Assembly (NCBI GenBank): GCA_030674185.1
Contig: JAPXFY010000026.1
Span: 47,796,232-47,860,231 of the forward strand
Length of the DNA stretch: 64,000 bases
Origin: Monoplex corrugatus
Taxonomy: Eukaryota; Mollusca; Gastropoda; Littorinimorpha; Ranellidae
Reading direction: 5' to 3'
Position 1 is the first letter of the stretch, and each line of letters starts with the position of its first letter. Below the pieces are notes generated by a model, which worked only from the letters and a program-made list of their open reading frames with translations, was not told the DNA's origin and made no database searches. Shown here one piece after another: positions 12,236 to 22,773 of the stretch. The translations under genes were made by a program, and so were the position numbers.

Positions 12236-12451
12236 GGAGTATGCTGGGTTTTTTCAGTTTTCTAAAGTTTCACTGCTCTCAAAGACACATTACTATCCTC
12301 ATTTAATTGTTTTGCTGGGATTTGTCATGAAACATTTTGTTACAGCAAGGGTAGATCATTTCTGGTTTTTAAACAGGCCAGCAGATCAGCACCATTCAAT
12401 TAATAATCCACATCATCCAGGGGCACCATTAAAGTATAAACAGTAGGTATT

Positions 12452-13010
12452 CATTGTTATTGTTATTGTTCATTTTGTTTAAAGCCCAGCTGACAGCCAT
12501 ATCAGGGTTATAACCATCTCAAAACACACAATACTTCAACTGGAAAGAAAAAGAAAAGAAAATTAAGTAGCCTACACATATGAATACATTTGAGCACATA
12601 ATCTAAGGAGATGCCCCTGGTGTTGACTACTCTGTCCAATTTATCGCACAGGGGATCTAAAAACATACATGAATACAAACATAACATAAACATAAGTAAG
12701 GACACTAAAACATATGAAAACGGTCTAAATTACCTAAAATTGCTTCCACGTCTCATTTTTCCAGAACCAAAAGTGCACTTGATACATGTATTCAAATATC
12801 AATTCTAAGAGCAAGAACGTAAGACTTGATCAAACACATACAGGTGAATGGACCAGCAAGGCAGAAAATGACAGGAAGAAACAACAGAAAGCAAAGGGCG
12901 AAGAAAGAAACAAAAAGAGTTTCAGAAAAGAGGACATTTCTAGCGCAGAATTTCCAGAAGTTGGGGATACTATTTATACTGAAAGATCCCCTGGAGTCTC
13001 CACGGGGATG
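12452..13010 (-). repeat. Family S dispersed repeat (SINE-like, ~560 bp), full copy
   Basis: Read on the minus strand it starts with CCCCGTGGAGACTCCAGGGG, passes TCAGTATAAATAGTATCCCC, CTGCCTTGCTGGTCCATTC and TTGTTCTTGCTCTTAGAATTG, and ends with a CCCTGATATGGCTGTCAGCT block, GGGCTTTAAAC and an (AAC/AAT)n tail near 12450. The same ordered landmarks occur on the plus strand at 48.3, 49.6-50.4, 53.8-54.3 kb and, partially, elsewhere. No reading frame is conserved among copies, so it is non-coding and presumably non-autonomous. Confidence 0.8.
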
Positions 13011-13079
13011 GTATTCATTATGCTTAACGCATTATCAAATGGAGATCAACTGATAACAGTATTTGATCAAACCAGTATA

Positions 13080-13275
13080 TGATCACAATTTGCATAGCAT
13101 CATACTAGCCATAAATATGAGCGGCAATTTCATAAAACAAAGGATTGGAAGATCAGTTATACACATTTTCTGGAAAGTGTTTTCATAATTTGTGTGCATG
13201 TATTTCATTTGGGAATCTCATATACTGCTGATACATGCTGTAGTACTACACTGATCATACATGCTGTCGAAAATT
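13080..13275. repeat. Third copy of the diverged dispersed repeat
   Basis: Same landmarks as 6958-7145: CATAAAACAAAGG, ACACATTTTCTGGAAAGTG, CATATACTGCTGATAC and CTGATCATACATGCTGTCG. Confidence 0.45.
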
Positions 13276-13436
13276 AGAATATATTTTTCTTAGACCGTTT
13301 TTTTTAATGTTTTTAAAATACATTGCTGTCATCATTCAGGGTTTTTTTGTGTGCATGTTATTTTTTTTGCATGCTACCAAATTATTCTGATATTCCATAT
13401 TTTTGAATTATATTTTTTGAAATATGAGATATATGT

Positions 13437-16038
13437 TTGAGGAAAAGGAAACAGACCAAAAGCAACATCAAACTAAACCTTGGACTCTTAAAGACAGATG
13501 AAGTGATACGTCAAAAATTTAATGTACATGTTCAAAACAAATTCAGTGCTCTGGAAGACGTTGATGACAGTGAGGAACAATGGACAAAGTTGAGAAATTC
13601 GATGAATGAAGCTTATGAAGAAATCCCTAAGGCAGATAGAAAAGCAAAAAAGAGTTGGATGACTAATGAAATTTTGGGCTTGACGGAGGAAAGGAGGAAG
13701 GCAAAGAGAAACGAGGAGATATACAGGAAGATAAACAAGGAGATCAGGAATAGGTCCAATGAAGCTAAGGAAGCTTGGCAGAAAACAAAGTGCAAAGAAA
13801 TGGAAGACCGACACAAAACGGATCCTCAGGGTATGTACAGACGAACTGAAGGCGTTGTCCACAGGAAAAATACATGCACATCAACTGGTTGCTTGAAATC
13901 GAAAGATGGCACGCTTATCATGGAAAAAGACAAAATATTAGACAGATGGGGAGAGTACATTAAAGACCTTTTTGAGGATGACAGAAACGAAGAACACATT
14001 ATAAAAAAGAACTTTGAAGGACCACCCATAATGAAAGATGAAGTTAGAGCGGCACTGAAAAAGATGAAATCAGGAAAAGCCCCAAGGCCAAACAACATTA
14101 CTACAGAGATGATTGAAGCCCTGGAAGAATTCGGCATAGAAAAAAATAAATCCTCCTAAATGAAATTTACGACACTGGAAAAATCACCAAAGATATGTCA
14201 AAATCAATTTTCATTGCACTTCCAAAGAAAACAGGGGCTTTAGAATGCGAACTCCATCGAACAATCAGTTTGATGAGTCATGTAACAAAAATCCTGTTAA
14301 GAATAATCATGATGAGGACAAGGAATAGAATCAAAAGAGAAATAGCAGAAGAACAATGTGGATTTGTGGAGGAGAAAGGAACTATTAATGCCATATACAT
14401 CCTAAGAACTATCATAGAGAGGTCAATTGAGTTGAATAAGGATTTGTATTTATGCTTTGTTGACTTCACCAAGGCTTTCGATTGATCAACCAACTGGAGA
14501 GACTCAATGTTGATGGAAAAGATATACGAATAATCAGAAATATGTACTGGGAACAAACAGCTGCAATGAGAATAGAAAACAATGTAAGCTCTTTCCAAAA
14601 CATCAAAAGAGGAGTCAGACAGAGTTGTGTTTTGTCACCAGATCTGTGTTCACTTTAAAGCGAAAACATCATGAGAAACCTATTTATTATATATGTATTT
14701 ATTACAACAAGGCAAGACAGCTTAGTGCATGTCTGTAGTCCAGTGTGAGGAAAGGTACAGTCTGACTGTTCCCTCTGTCCTACACTCATTTACACGTGTA
14801 AGCAACAGGCAGCTTAATGCAGGTAGATCTCCAACATGGCGGCCACTTGAAGCTCGCAGTGGCCTCGTTTGGCCTCAACGCTCACAGACGGGCGTGCGCA
14901 GTCTATATATAGGATGTCTGTGGTCTGTTTTAACCATCCAACCAACCTGATTTACTATTCTCAAATCTCAGCCTAGGCGAGGAACGAAAAACCAAAGAAA
15001 GTAAATACTAAACAAATAAAATGCAATTCGACTGATAGAACTTAATATTACATCTAACATGCATGAAATACATAAAATGTAGTACAATGCATGCAGGTGA
15101 AGGGGCTAAACATTCAATTGAAGATCGAACTTTTCGATCTCTCGGGTGCAAAAATATCGAATCCGTACTTAAGCACCAGATCTGTTTTCATGAGAAACCT
15201 AGAAGAATACCCTGGATTAAAGGTTGGAGGAAAATGATAAACAACATTTGATACGCAGATGACACCGTGCTAATTGCAGAAAGTGAAAGGGACCTACAAA
15301 ACCTTGTGAATTTTCTTGAAATAGAAAGCAAAGGTAAGAGATTGGAACTAAACAGCAGGAAGATTGAAGTTATGGTGATCAGTAAAAAACGTGAAATCCC
15401 CTCATGCAAAATAGCAGCAAATGGCACAACCTTGAGACAGGTTGATAAATTTAAATACCTGGGAACGATCATTTTACCAGATGGCAGATGCACATCAGAA
15501 ATAGCCAGCAGAATCGGCCAAGCCAAAACAACATTCAAGAAGATGGAAAGCATTCTTACCAACAAATCCTATCAATTAACATCAGGAAGAGAGTTCTTGA
15601 ATGTTATATAGAATCAATACTGTTGTACGGTTGCGAGGCATGGACAGTCAATAAGCAAAGCCAGAACAAGATTGAGGCAGCCGAGATGTGATTTCTAAGA
15701 AGGATGTTGAGAGTTCCATGGACAGCAAAGAAAACAAACGAGACAGTCTTGATGGAGGCAGACACAAGTAGATCATTCATAAGGAAGATTAGGAAAAGGC
15801 AGGCAACATTCATAGGCCATTTTATGAGGAAAGGGGAATTGGAACACCTGGTCACAACAGGAAAGCTCGAGGGAAGGAGAGCACCAGGTAGACCCAGGGA
15901 GAAGATACTAGACGGACTTGCAGAGTGGCTGAAGACAAGGAGGGTGGAAGAGATGCTTCAGGCAACAAGAGATAGAGACAAATGGAAGTCCATAATCGCC
16001 AACGCCATGCGGCAGGGCACTTGATGATGATGATGATG
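13437..16038 (+). mobile_element. RTE/BovB-like non-LTR retrotransposon, copy 1 (5' truncated, internally disrupted)
   Basis: Frames 13437-14159, 14195-14485, 15267-15611 and 15704-16024 are successive pieces of one ORF2. Seen in order: the pre-RT linker, motif 0 SGKAPRPNNI, IPLPKK-like FIALPKK, TISLMSH, CGFVEEKGT, LCFVDFTKAFD (motif A), QSCVLSPDL (motif B region), YADDTVLIA (motif C, preceded by a stop), then LLYGCEAWTV, RRMLRVPWT and APGRPREKILDGL. The GCEAWTV...RRMLRVPWTAKKTNE...GR(P)R tail is the BovB/RTE style. The 3' end is CAGGGCACTTGATGATGATG, i.e. a (TGA)n tail. An unrelated ~500-bp segment interrupts it at about 14683-15189. No endonuclease is present. Confidence 0.85.
14683..15189. 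mobile_element. ~500-bp insertion inside RTE copy 1
   Basis: RTE copies 2 and 3 read continuously through this point, whereas copy 1 breaks after CATGAGAAACCT (ending 14682) and resumes with a second CATGAGAAACCT (15192-15203). The inserted DNA contains a TATA-like CTATATATAGG near 14912 and an AATAAAATGC near 15017. A solo LTR is one possibility, but no clear TG...CA ends are visible; the identity is not known. Confidence 0.55.
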
Positions 16039-16039
16039 A

Positions 16040-16590
16040 CTTAAGTACACCGGCCTTTGCAGAGTGATTGTAGTGGCGGCCTTTAACGCTATTCATGCTG
16101 CCATGGTAAAAACGCGCCTACCAAACTTGCTACCGAGAGGGAAACTCTTAGTATACATTAGAGACCTTTAGATTACACGTCTGGTTAACTTCAGCGTGTC
16201 AGTTTTGGTCGAGTTACGTAATAAACGTCCCGATGTACATGTAATAATAAAGCCGATTTCTCGCTTCGAGTTTGATTGATCAAGCTGAACCTGTATGTAT
16301 TTAGTGTGTTACCTATCTACACTAAAAACAGCACTAGTGGCGGAGAGTGCTTGTGGCGCAGTGATACCGTGTTTTTCTATTAAATATGTGCACTGCTCTA
16401 GGTTTGTGTATTTTAAATGGTGTGTGTAAAGGTGACCTGGAAGGTCACTATACATATATATCAGAGGCGGGAAGCAGTGTTGTTGATTATTTCATATTTT
16501 CAAATGATCTCTTTGCACAGGCGACCATCAAGCCGGGTTTAAAAGGGGATATTCAACAATAGGCCATATGTTTACTTTATTAGCTATGGT
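16040..16590. other. No gene seen; short tRNA-SINE-like fragment at 16336-16378
   Basis: Unique-looking sequence. A 43-bp stretch at 16336-16378 starting AGTGGCGGAGAGTGC is identical to 26066-26108 and contains TGGCGCAGTGA, which resembles a Pol III box A. It may be the head of a tRNA-derived SINE. Confidence 0.4.
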
Positions 16591-18470
16591 ACAGAAACAA
16601 TTTTGTGGTAATCGTAAATTATATGTTGCTTTTAGATTTTGAGAAAGCATTCGATTCTATCAACAGACATTTACTTTGGCCTATATTGCTTAAAAATGGT
16701 ATTAGAGGCAAATTGTTTCGGTGTATTAGAAGTATGGTGAAATCCAAAGTTAGATGTGGTGACCAAATGACTGAATTGATTAATTGCTCAGCAGGACTAA
16801 AACAAGGTGATGCATGCAGCCCTGTACTTTTCTCTCTTTTTATAAATGAATTAGCGATTGAAGTATTTAACAATGGAAGGCATGGTGCACTTTTTACACG
16901 GGATGCTTACGAATTGTTTATACTTTTGCTTGCTGATGATGTTGTCTTGATGTCAGAAACAAGCATTGGATTACAGACACAGATGAATAGTTTACAACGT
17001 GCATCAGCAGCACTTCAGTTAAAGGTTAATGTATCTAAAAGTAATGTTATAGTATTCAGGAAAGGTGGATATTTGGGTGCGAGAGAAAAGTGGATGTATG
17101 ATGTGATGTAATGCCCATGGTAAATGTGTATAAATATTTGGGAATAATGTTCTCAACACGTTTGAGCTTTGCTGGTGCATGTAAGGATCCCACTAGCAGA
17201 GCCAAAAATGCCTTATTAAATATAATGCGTCGTTTGCATTTTCTTAATAAAAATTCTTTTGATTTATTTGTAAAATTGTTTGATTCTCAGATTCAACCTA
17301 TTGTACAATACGGCTTTGAATTATGGGGTTTAGATAAAGCTGCTGCTCACTGTGAATCAGTTCACACATTTGCCTTAAAGAAATTTTTGGGAGTGGATAT
17401 GCGTACCCCTAATGATTTGTGTATGGAGAGACAACAGATATCCATTATATGTAAACTCTGCCGTTAGATGTATCCACTACTGGTTTAAATTATACAGATG
17501 GAAAATTATAGAATACCTCGCAAAGCGTATAATACGCTGTGTGATTTAGATGCCAAAGGTAAACACACCTGGGTGTCGAATGTACGTGCTTGTTTGAATA
17601 TGGATATGGTGTTGTATGGATTAATCAAGGTGTTGGCAATTTAAATAAATTCATACGGGAGTTTCGTCAGCGTTTGATTGACTGTGGATGGCAGAAATGG
17701 AACGATCACGTTCAAAGCAGTGACAGATTTAATATTTACAGAACTTTTTGTAATACTCGTGAAGTGAAATCATATATAACATTGAATATGAACAGACATT
17801 TTAAATATGTGACAGCAAGATTTAGATTTGGCATATCAGAAATTAATGCCCATTATTTTAGATATAGATCTCACAGAGAGAGAGTGATTTATTGTGGCCA
17901 TTATGTAAAAATTCAAAAGAAGATGAAGTGCATTTTTTGCTTTGCTGTCCAGCACTACAAAATATTCGAGAGAAATTGATTCGACCTAAATATCACAGGC
18001 AACCTTCATTATTTAAAATGACTTTATTGATGTCATCAAACGCATCTGATGTTGTGTATAATCTATCTTTGTTTTTGTATAAAGCATTTAAGTTTAGAGA
18101 AAAAGCAACGTCATGATGCAGTACAATTTATGTTGCCCGTTTTGACTTTTGTCGGTGAACATGTTGCACATATACTGTGTACAAATTGTTTCATGGATTT
18201 CTGTTTTTCCATAGTATTTACATATTTAAGAGACGACAATATGTTGTTGTATAAATTAAACTTCACTGAAATGACTAGTGCGTATAGATTGATGTCTTAG
18301 GTTTGTGATTTATATGAGTATTGTTCAAATGTTAATTTCTGTTCTAGTCTATGTACAATATAACATTGATGTGATTGTCATGATGCCAAATAATAGTTTT
18401 GCTTATGTATTTGTACCCCTTCATGAGGGGCAATGGCCTATTACATGAATAAACCATCTGAAATCTGAAA
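16590..18470 (+). mobile_element. Non-LTR retrotransposon, clade unresolved, 5' truncated and frameshifted
   Basis: Frames 16605-17111, 17111-17467, 17590-17979 and 17892-18116 tile one degraded ORF2. RT motifs are LLLDFEKAFDSINRHLL (A), LKQGDACSPVLFSLF (B) and LLADDVVLMSE (C), followed by VNVYKYLGIMFS, QPIVQYGFELWGL, ALKKFLGV and a cysteine-rich end WPLC...HFLLCCPAL. The 3' UTR runs to ATGAATAAACCATCTGAAATC near 18470. The copy starts just before motif A, as expected of incomplete reverse transcription. A second, smaller scrap is at 4.6 kb. Motif style differs from the L2-like and RTE-like elements here, so it is a separate lineage. Confidence 0.8.
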
Positions 18471-18565
18471 TCTCTCTCTCTCTGTCTCTGTGTCTGTCTC
18501 TGTCTGTCTGTCTCTCAAACTGTTTAATAGTGAAAATGAGGATGTCTGTCTGTCTGTCTGTCTGT

Positions 18566-18596
<31 letters not shown>

Positions 18597-18601
18597 CTTG
18601 C

Positions 18602-18632
<31 letters not shown>

Positions 18633-18640
18633 AAACTGTT
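18470..18640. repeat. (CT)n / (CTGT)n / (CCTG)n microsatellite
   Basis: Begins exactly at the 3' tail of the preceding LINE (CTGAAATCTCTCTC), so it may have grown from that tail. Two similar CTCAAACTGTTTA(A/C)TAGTGAAAATG segments within it indicate a local tandem duplication. Confidence 0.85.
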
Positions 18641-18732
18641 TACTAGTGAAAATGGGATGTCATTTGTAACTACTGTAAATTCATCTATTTCATGTTACAT
18701 AGACGGCGTAAGTTACTGAAGATGTCAAAAGA

Positions 18733-19593
18733 GTGCAGAAGGCAGTCCAGCAAGGTCAACAGGGGCAATGGACAACATGGGACAGTGCACTCCAAAGAAG
18801 TCTCAGCTGGAACGATATGTGGCACATGGCTCCTCTAAGGATAAGCTTCCTCCTCAGATCTGTATATGACCTGCTCCCCTCGAATGCAAACTTAGTGAAA
18901 TGGGGGAAATCAGATGACCCAGCATGTCCGCTCTGTCAGAAGAAACAAACAGTGGAACATGTCCTAAGCTCTTGCAAAGTAGCGCTAGCCCAAGGAAGGT
19001 ATACATGGAGGCACAACCAAGTTCTGAAAGTGGTCACAGACGTGGTTAGCGAAAAAACCATGACCCCAAACGCACCAATTGCTATGACAATGTTCTACAA
19101 AGCAGGAGGGAAACAGGTCTGGCCCGAAATTGCTATGACAACCAGCACATTGCCAAAGGGTCTTCTGGATGGAGCAGTCGACTGGGAGTGTACAGCAGAC
19201 CTCCCAGAGTGGAGAAATTACCCAGATGTCATCAGCAAGACAGGCATGAGACCAGACATCGCTCTCCACTCTGACTCCTCGAAACAAGTGATTCTGATAG
19301 AACTCACTGTGCCATACGAAAGCAGAATGGAAGAAACACATATCTACAAGACCGAAAAATACGCCGGTCTTGCCAGCACCCTGAAGAAAGCAGGTCTGCG
19401 GGTCAAAATCTTCGCCATAGAGGTCGGGGCAAGAGGGTTTGTGGGCACCTCCGCTTATGATCTCATGAAACAACTCGCCATTTCTGGGAAGAAGAGGACT
19501 AGAGCCCTTAAAGCGATGGCAGAAGCAGCAGAAAGGAGCTCAAGCTGGATCTGGGCAAGGAGGAACCAAAGTGAACTTCATAAGGATTAAATT
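18733..19593 (+). pseudogene. 3' part of an R2/NeSL-type LINE: zinc knuckle and restriction-like endonuclease
   Basis: A 285-codon open frame matching the C-terminus of LINE proteins that carry a restriction-like rather than AP endonuclease. From the Met at 18733: C65-x2-C68-x7-H76-x4-C81 forms the CCHC knuckle in CPLCQKKQTVEHVLSSC; RHN at 93-95; the PD-(x14)-E nuclease core is P174-D175...E190 in RPDIALHSD...IELTVPYE; then VGARGFVG and a basic C-terminus. RT motifs are absent because the copy is 5' truncated near 18690; reading is open upstream of the Met, which is therefore not a real start. No stop or frameshift interrupts the remaining frame, so insertion is relatively recent. Exact clade (R2, NeSL or a relative) is not resolved. 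Confidence 0.7.
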
Positions 19594-19611
19594 CCCTACA
19601 GACGATTGTGT

Positions 19612-19725
19612 GCTCTGTTAGCACATTGGTAAAACCGCGTACCGCAGTTCTGAAGCGCAGAATCGCCCAGGTTCGCTCCCCGGCGTGGGGAAAAAAAAAC
19701 AACAAAAAACAACAACAACAACAGC
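19612..19725 (+). repeat. tRNA-like sequence with A-rich tail (tRNA-derived SINE or retropseudogene)
   Basis: TAGCACATTGG at 19619-19629 resembles Pol III box A and GGTTCGCTCCC at 19670-19680 matches box B well. Between them TTCTGAA (19648-19654) looks like a seven-base anticodon loop (CTG). Stems do not pair well, so this is not a functional tRNA. An A/AAC-rich tail follows at 19689-19722. It starts about 20 bp after the stop codon of the preceding LINE. Confidence 0.5.
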
Positions 19726-20164
19726 AGGAGTCATGACCTGGATGTGGCCCGGCCCCCCGAGAGTGTAAGGAGTTCAGGGCCGAAACACTTGTCTAAAGGG
19801 GGTTACTTCTCTGAAGACTTTCTGTTGTCTAGCTCTCCCTAGAGTTTCTTTCTACCTGGGTGACTTAACTGGCTACATTGCTGTGTTGTTTCATAGTGCA
19901 GATGGAAAAAAAATATATATATAAAAAGAATTAATGCATATGTGAGAATGAATGTGAAAGCTAAATGTGGTACGGTACGAGTGTGTTGTGTGCCCTTACG
20001 TGTGTTGAATCATTATGGATTAAGGATGTCGGCGTCAGTGCGACGTTCGCCTATATATGTTTAATAATTTGCTCTTAATGTAGTTACCGAATCTTTGTGC
20101 GTTTGTAACATTGCTGTAACCCCTACTGTAATGGGCTGTTGGTCTTATACAATAAATATGGTGT

Positions 20165-21212
20165 TCTTCCCTTCATCTGCTCAAATGTTTGTTGGATTTT
20201 CAGCAAAGTTTGACAATCAGCTATTGTTGTGTAGTTACGTGGTTATGTATGTTTATTTGGGTATGTTTATATGCGTCTCTTTGTGAACATACATTTATAT
20301 TCATCTATATATATAGGTTTTGTGTGTGTGTGTGTGTGTGTGTGTGCGTGCGTGCGTACGTGCGTGTGTGTGAATGTGTGTGTGTGCATGGGCACTTTTA
20401 CATGGTGAGATAGTAAGAAATACAATTGTTGATTATTTGTAATATCACTATTCAGAGCCTGGAATTGCTAAAAATATTTTTTTGCGCGATTTTCGATTTT
20501 GATTTCCGCGGAAATCCTCGTTTCCGCGACGAATTCCAGGCTCTGCTATTTTATGCTAGCATTGTTCAGATCCACTAGAAATACTGTTAATTATTTATAG
20601 TATTACTATTTTTCCTGCCATTTTTCAGATCCACTTTGCTGTGCAATAGCACAAGCCGTTTATCTAACAGTGAAGTTGTGACACCAAACGGAAAGTGCAC
20701 TAGAAGTTTGCATTAGGAAACACTGCTAGAAATGATGGTACAACATTCTCCCTAGGGCAATCTGTCCACAAGCAGTGCTGTTACGACTATTGTAACAAAA
20801 ACACCATGAAACATGGTCAGAAGCGAAAAATGAATCAAGCTTCAGAAGAAGACAAGTGATATTCCCTTCGTTCAAAAAAAATTATCTCCCAGACTGACTA
20901 AAATGTTTTGTGGAGTGCTAGCCAAACCTGAGAAAAAGAGAGGGCAAAAGAAATGCTAGTGCGTACTTGATGTTCCAAGAAGACATTTTGGGCTGAGATA
21001 TGATGTTTACACAAATCGTCAACTACTTTATTGAAAACAATGAATATATCAGAAGCTCAGGCCTATGTAGAAAATGGGAGAGTTCTTCCATAGAGGCACG
21101 CCTTGCTAAAAAAAATACACTAAAATGAAACAACACGGTTATTTTTGTAAGGACATGATAATTACCTGCATTCGAGTGAAGAGCAATATTTATTGTGATA
21201 CATCAAGTAACT
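20165..21212 (+). repeat. Duplicated segment, copy 1 (partner 26775-27653)
   Basis: From TTCATCTGCTCAAATGTTTG to the common end CATCAAGTAACTCC the two segments are nearly identical. Differences: copy 1 holds a 93-bp MITE (20453-20545), has a different GT tract and keeps 26 bp that copy 2 lacks near 20850. Both include an open stretch translating to a Cys/His-containing peptide (SVHKQCCYDYCN) preceded by a TTTTTCCTGCCATTTTTCAG acceptor-like sequence. In copy 1 that frame has a TAG (CATTAGGAAAC), in copy 2 it is open. Could be a decayed element or an exon carried by one. Confidence 0.75.
20453..20545. mobile_element. 93-bp MITE with 14-bp perfect terminal inverted repeats
   Basis: Left end CAGAGCCTGGAATT (20453-20466) and right end AATTCCAGGCTCTG (20532-20545) are exact inverted repeats. 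CTATT flanks both sides (20448-20452 and 20546-20550). The duplicate segment at 26.99 kb has a single ATCACTATTTTATGC at this place, i.e. the empty site. The superfamily is not assigned; a 5-bp target duplication and these ends alone do not decide it. Confidence 0.9.
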
Positions 21213-21274
21213 CCATGTTTATCTTCCTCATCATTGTCTAAATGAACATCACAAAAAGTCATCCTCGATGTTTC

Positions 21275-21345
21275 TGCATACATCATTTCATGCGGGGATT
21301 TCAATGCTAGGACACTTGAAATCCCCGCATGAAATGATGTATGCA
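21275..21345. repeat. Perfect 29-bp inverted repeat with 13-base loop
   Basis: The left arm 21275-21303 (TGCATACATCATTTCATGCG...) is the exact reverse complement of the right arm 21317-21345; the loop is ATGCTAGGACACT. Transcribed from either strand it would form a mismatch-free hairpin. No TIR-plus-TSD structure was seen outside the arms. Confidence 0.85.
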
Positions 21346-21349
21346 TTTT

Positions 21350-22080
21350 CTTTTTCAATTGTATCCGATAAACTTTCCTAACGCAATAAGATACCATCCT
21401 TAATTACATTATTTCTATACACTGGACTCCACTCAGGGGGAATATAACAAGCAATGTATGATATGTCTTTTTCCACTTGAAACAATTTGTCAAATTTTAT
21501 TACTACTACGTTATTAACTGTCACGCTCACTGTCTCTTTTACAACATGACTAAATTGTCTCTAAATCAGAAGTAGCACACCCCCTGAGTTTCGTCCTTGG
21601 TTTGATAGTTTTTTTAGCTGGAGCACTATATGCAACAAAATCTGAGAAGATATTACTGAAATCAAAGTCATTGCTAATGAAAGTTTGTTAACCAGATCAA
21701 ATCACAGTTATTCACATAATAAAATCAGCATCAGACAATTTATTTAATAGATTATCCACATTATAATTCAGAAAAGATAACTGTTTTGTTGAATGATTAA
21801 GCCTGTCTCATTTCCCTGTACTACCCGACCTAAGTTCTCTGCCACTAGCCTGTGTTGTGAAAGCTACAAAACCCTGTCTGTCCCCCACCCCAATCCCCCC
21901 CCCTCTTGACCTCCCCGTGCTGTGCGTGTCACACCCCGTGTCTGTCTACATGTGTGTTCCCCTCCCCTTTCTTGTTGGCTAGGCTTTATCGTCGTTGGCT
22001 GTTATGACCTGTATTATCAGTCACGTGGCTAGTATTGGGGGATTTCTTCCCGCTCTGCTGTGCTGCTCGGTGCTGCATAT
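21350..22080. other. No gene recognised; likely 3' remnant region of the ORF1-bearing element
   Basis: Between the hairpin and the ORF1 stop. The part next to ORF1 (21800-22080) is pyrimidine-rich on the plus strand. In the minus sense nothing resembling a LINE ORF2 could be read, so the element is probably truncated here. Confidence 0.4.
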
Positions 22081-22083
22081 GGA

Positions 22084-22773
22084 TTAGTAGCTACCTGGGC
22101 GTAGCTCCTTGTGTCTGGTCTCCTCGCGCCCACCCGTCAGCTTGCCCTTGATGAAGTAGGCTGCCTTCCCCTCGCTCCTTGCCTGGCTGACGATCGCGGT
22201 CTGCCTACGTGTTAGATCGTTGGCCACCCTTACACCGCTCCCTTCCAGCTTGGCTCTGTACTCCTTGTCTGTTAACACTGTCATTTTGTCCCTCCACTCT
22301 CGAAATTTGACAATCATTGGCTTGGGCTGGTTGTTTCTGGCCTGACCTACGCGATGTGCCCTGACAAAGTCCTCTTCACGCCACTTTTTGGAGCCTGGCA
22401 CACTGTTGACGGTATCAGTCACAGCTCGTGCACACGTGTCATACGTTTCCTGATCACTAGTTTGTGGCACTCCAAACATACGGAGATTGTCCCGTCTGGA
22501 AAACTCCTCCAACCTGTCTATCTCCGCAGCCATGGATGCGATCTGATCAGACATCACTCCTACATCCTCTGACAGCTTCTTGGTGTCCTCTCTGCCCTGT
22601 GTAGCCTCAGCAAACGGATCGTTCATGTCAACTGACATGTCCTCAACAGTCTCTGCCAGTCGTCTGTTTTCTCTCTCCAAACCATCACATCTGCTGTTGA
22701 TGATTTCACACTGTTCTTTTACTTGGAGCAGTTCCGATTTAATCACACTCAGATCTCCCCTGATCTCCGCCAT
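22084..22773 (-). CDS. LINE ORF1-type protein (coiled coil plus RNA-binding region)
   Basis: A 229-residue frame resembling the ORF1 nucleic-acid chaperones of animal non-LTR elements (L1 ORF1/transposase_22 style), which coat element RNA. Residues ~1-100 are heptad-rich and charged (coiled coil). Then come RRDNLRMFGVPQ, FVRAHRVGQ and KPMIVKFREWRDKM, the typical RRM-like core, and VRVANDLTRRQ towards the C-terminus. Its ATG at 22773 lies inside the end of an upstream frame (22739-23101) carrying a 2A peptide; the two frames overlap by about 35 bases in different registers. No intact ORF2 is found downstream on the minus strand, so it is an orphan ORF1. Confidence 0.75.
   Translation of the reverse strand: MAEIRGDLSVIKSELLQVKEQCEIINSRCDGLERENRRLAETVEDMSVDMNDPFAEATQGREDTKKLSEDVGVMSDQIASMAAEIDRLEEFSRRDNLRMFGVPQTSDQETYDTCARAVTDTVNSVPGSKKWREEDFVRAHRVGQARNNQPKPMIVKFREWRDKMTVLTDKEYRAKLEGSGVRVANDLTRRQTAIVSQARSEGKAAYFIKGKLTGGREETRHKELRPGSY

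Noticed and set aside
19612..19690. Functional tRNA gene
   Set aside because: Boxes A and B are recognisable but the acceptor, D and anticodon stems do not pair convincingly and an A-rich tail follows.
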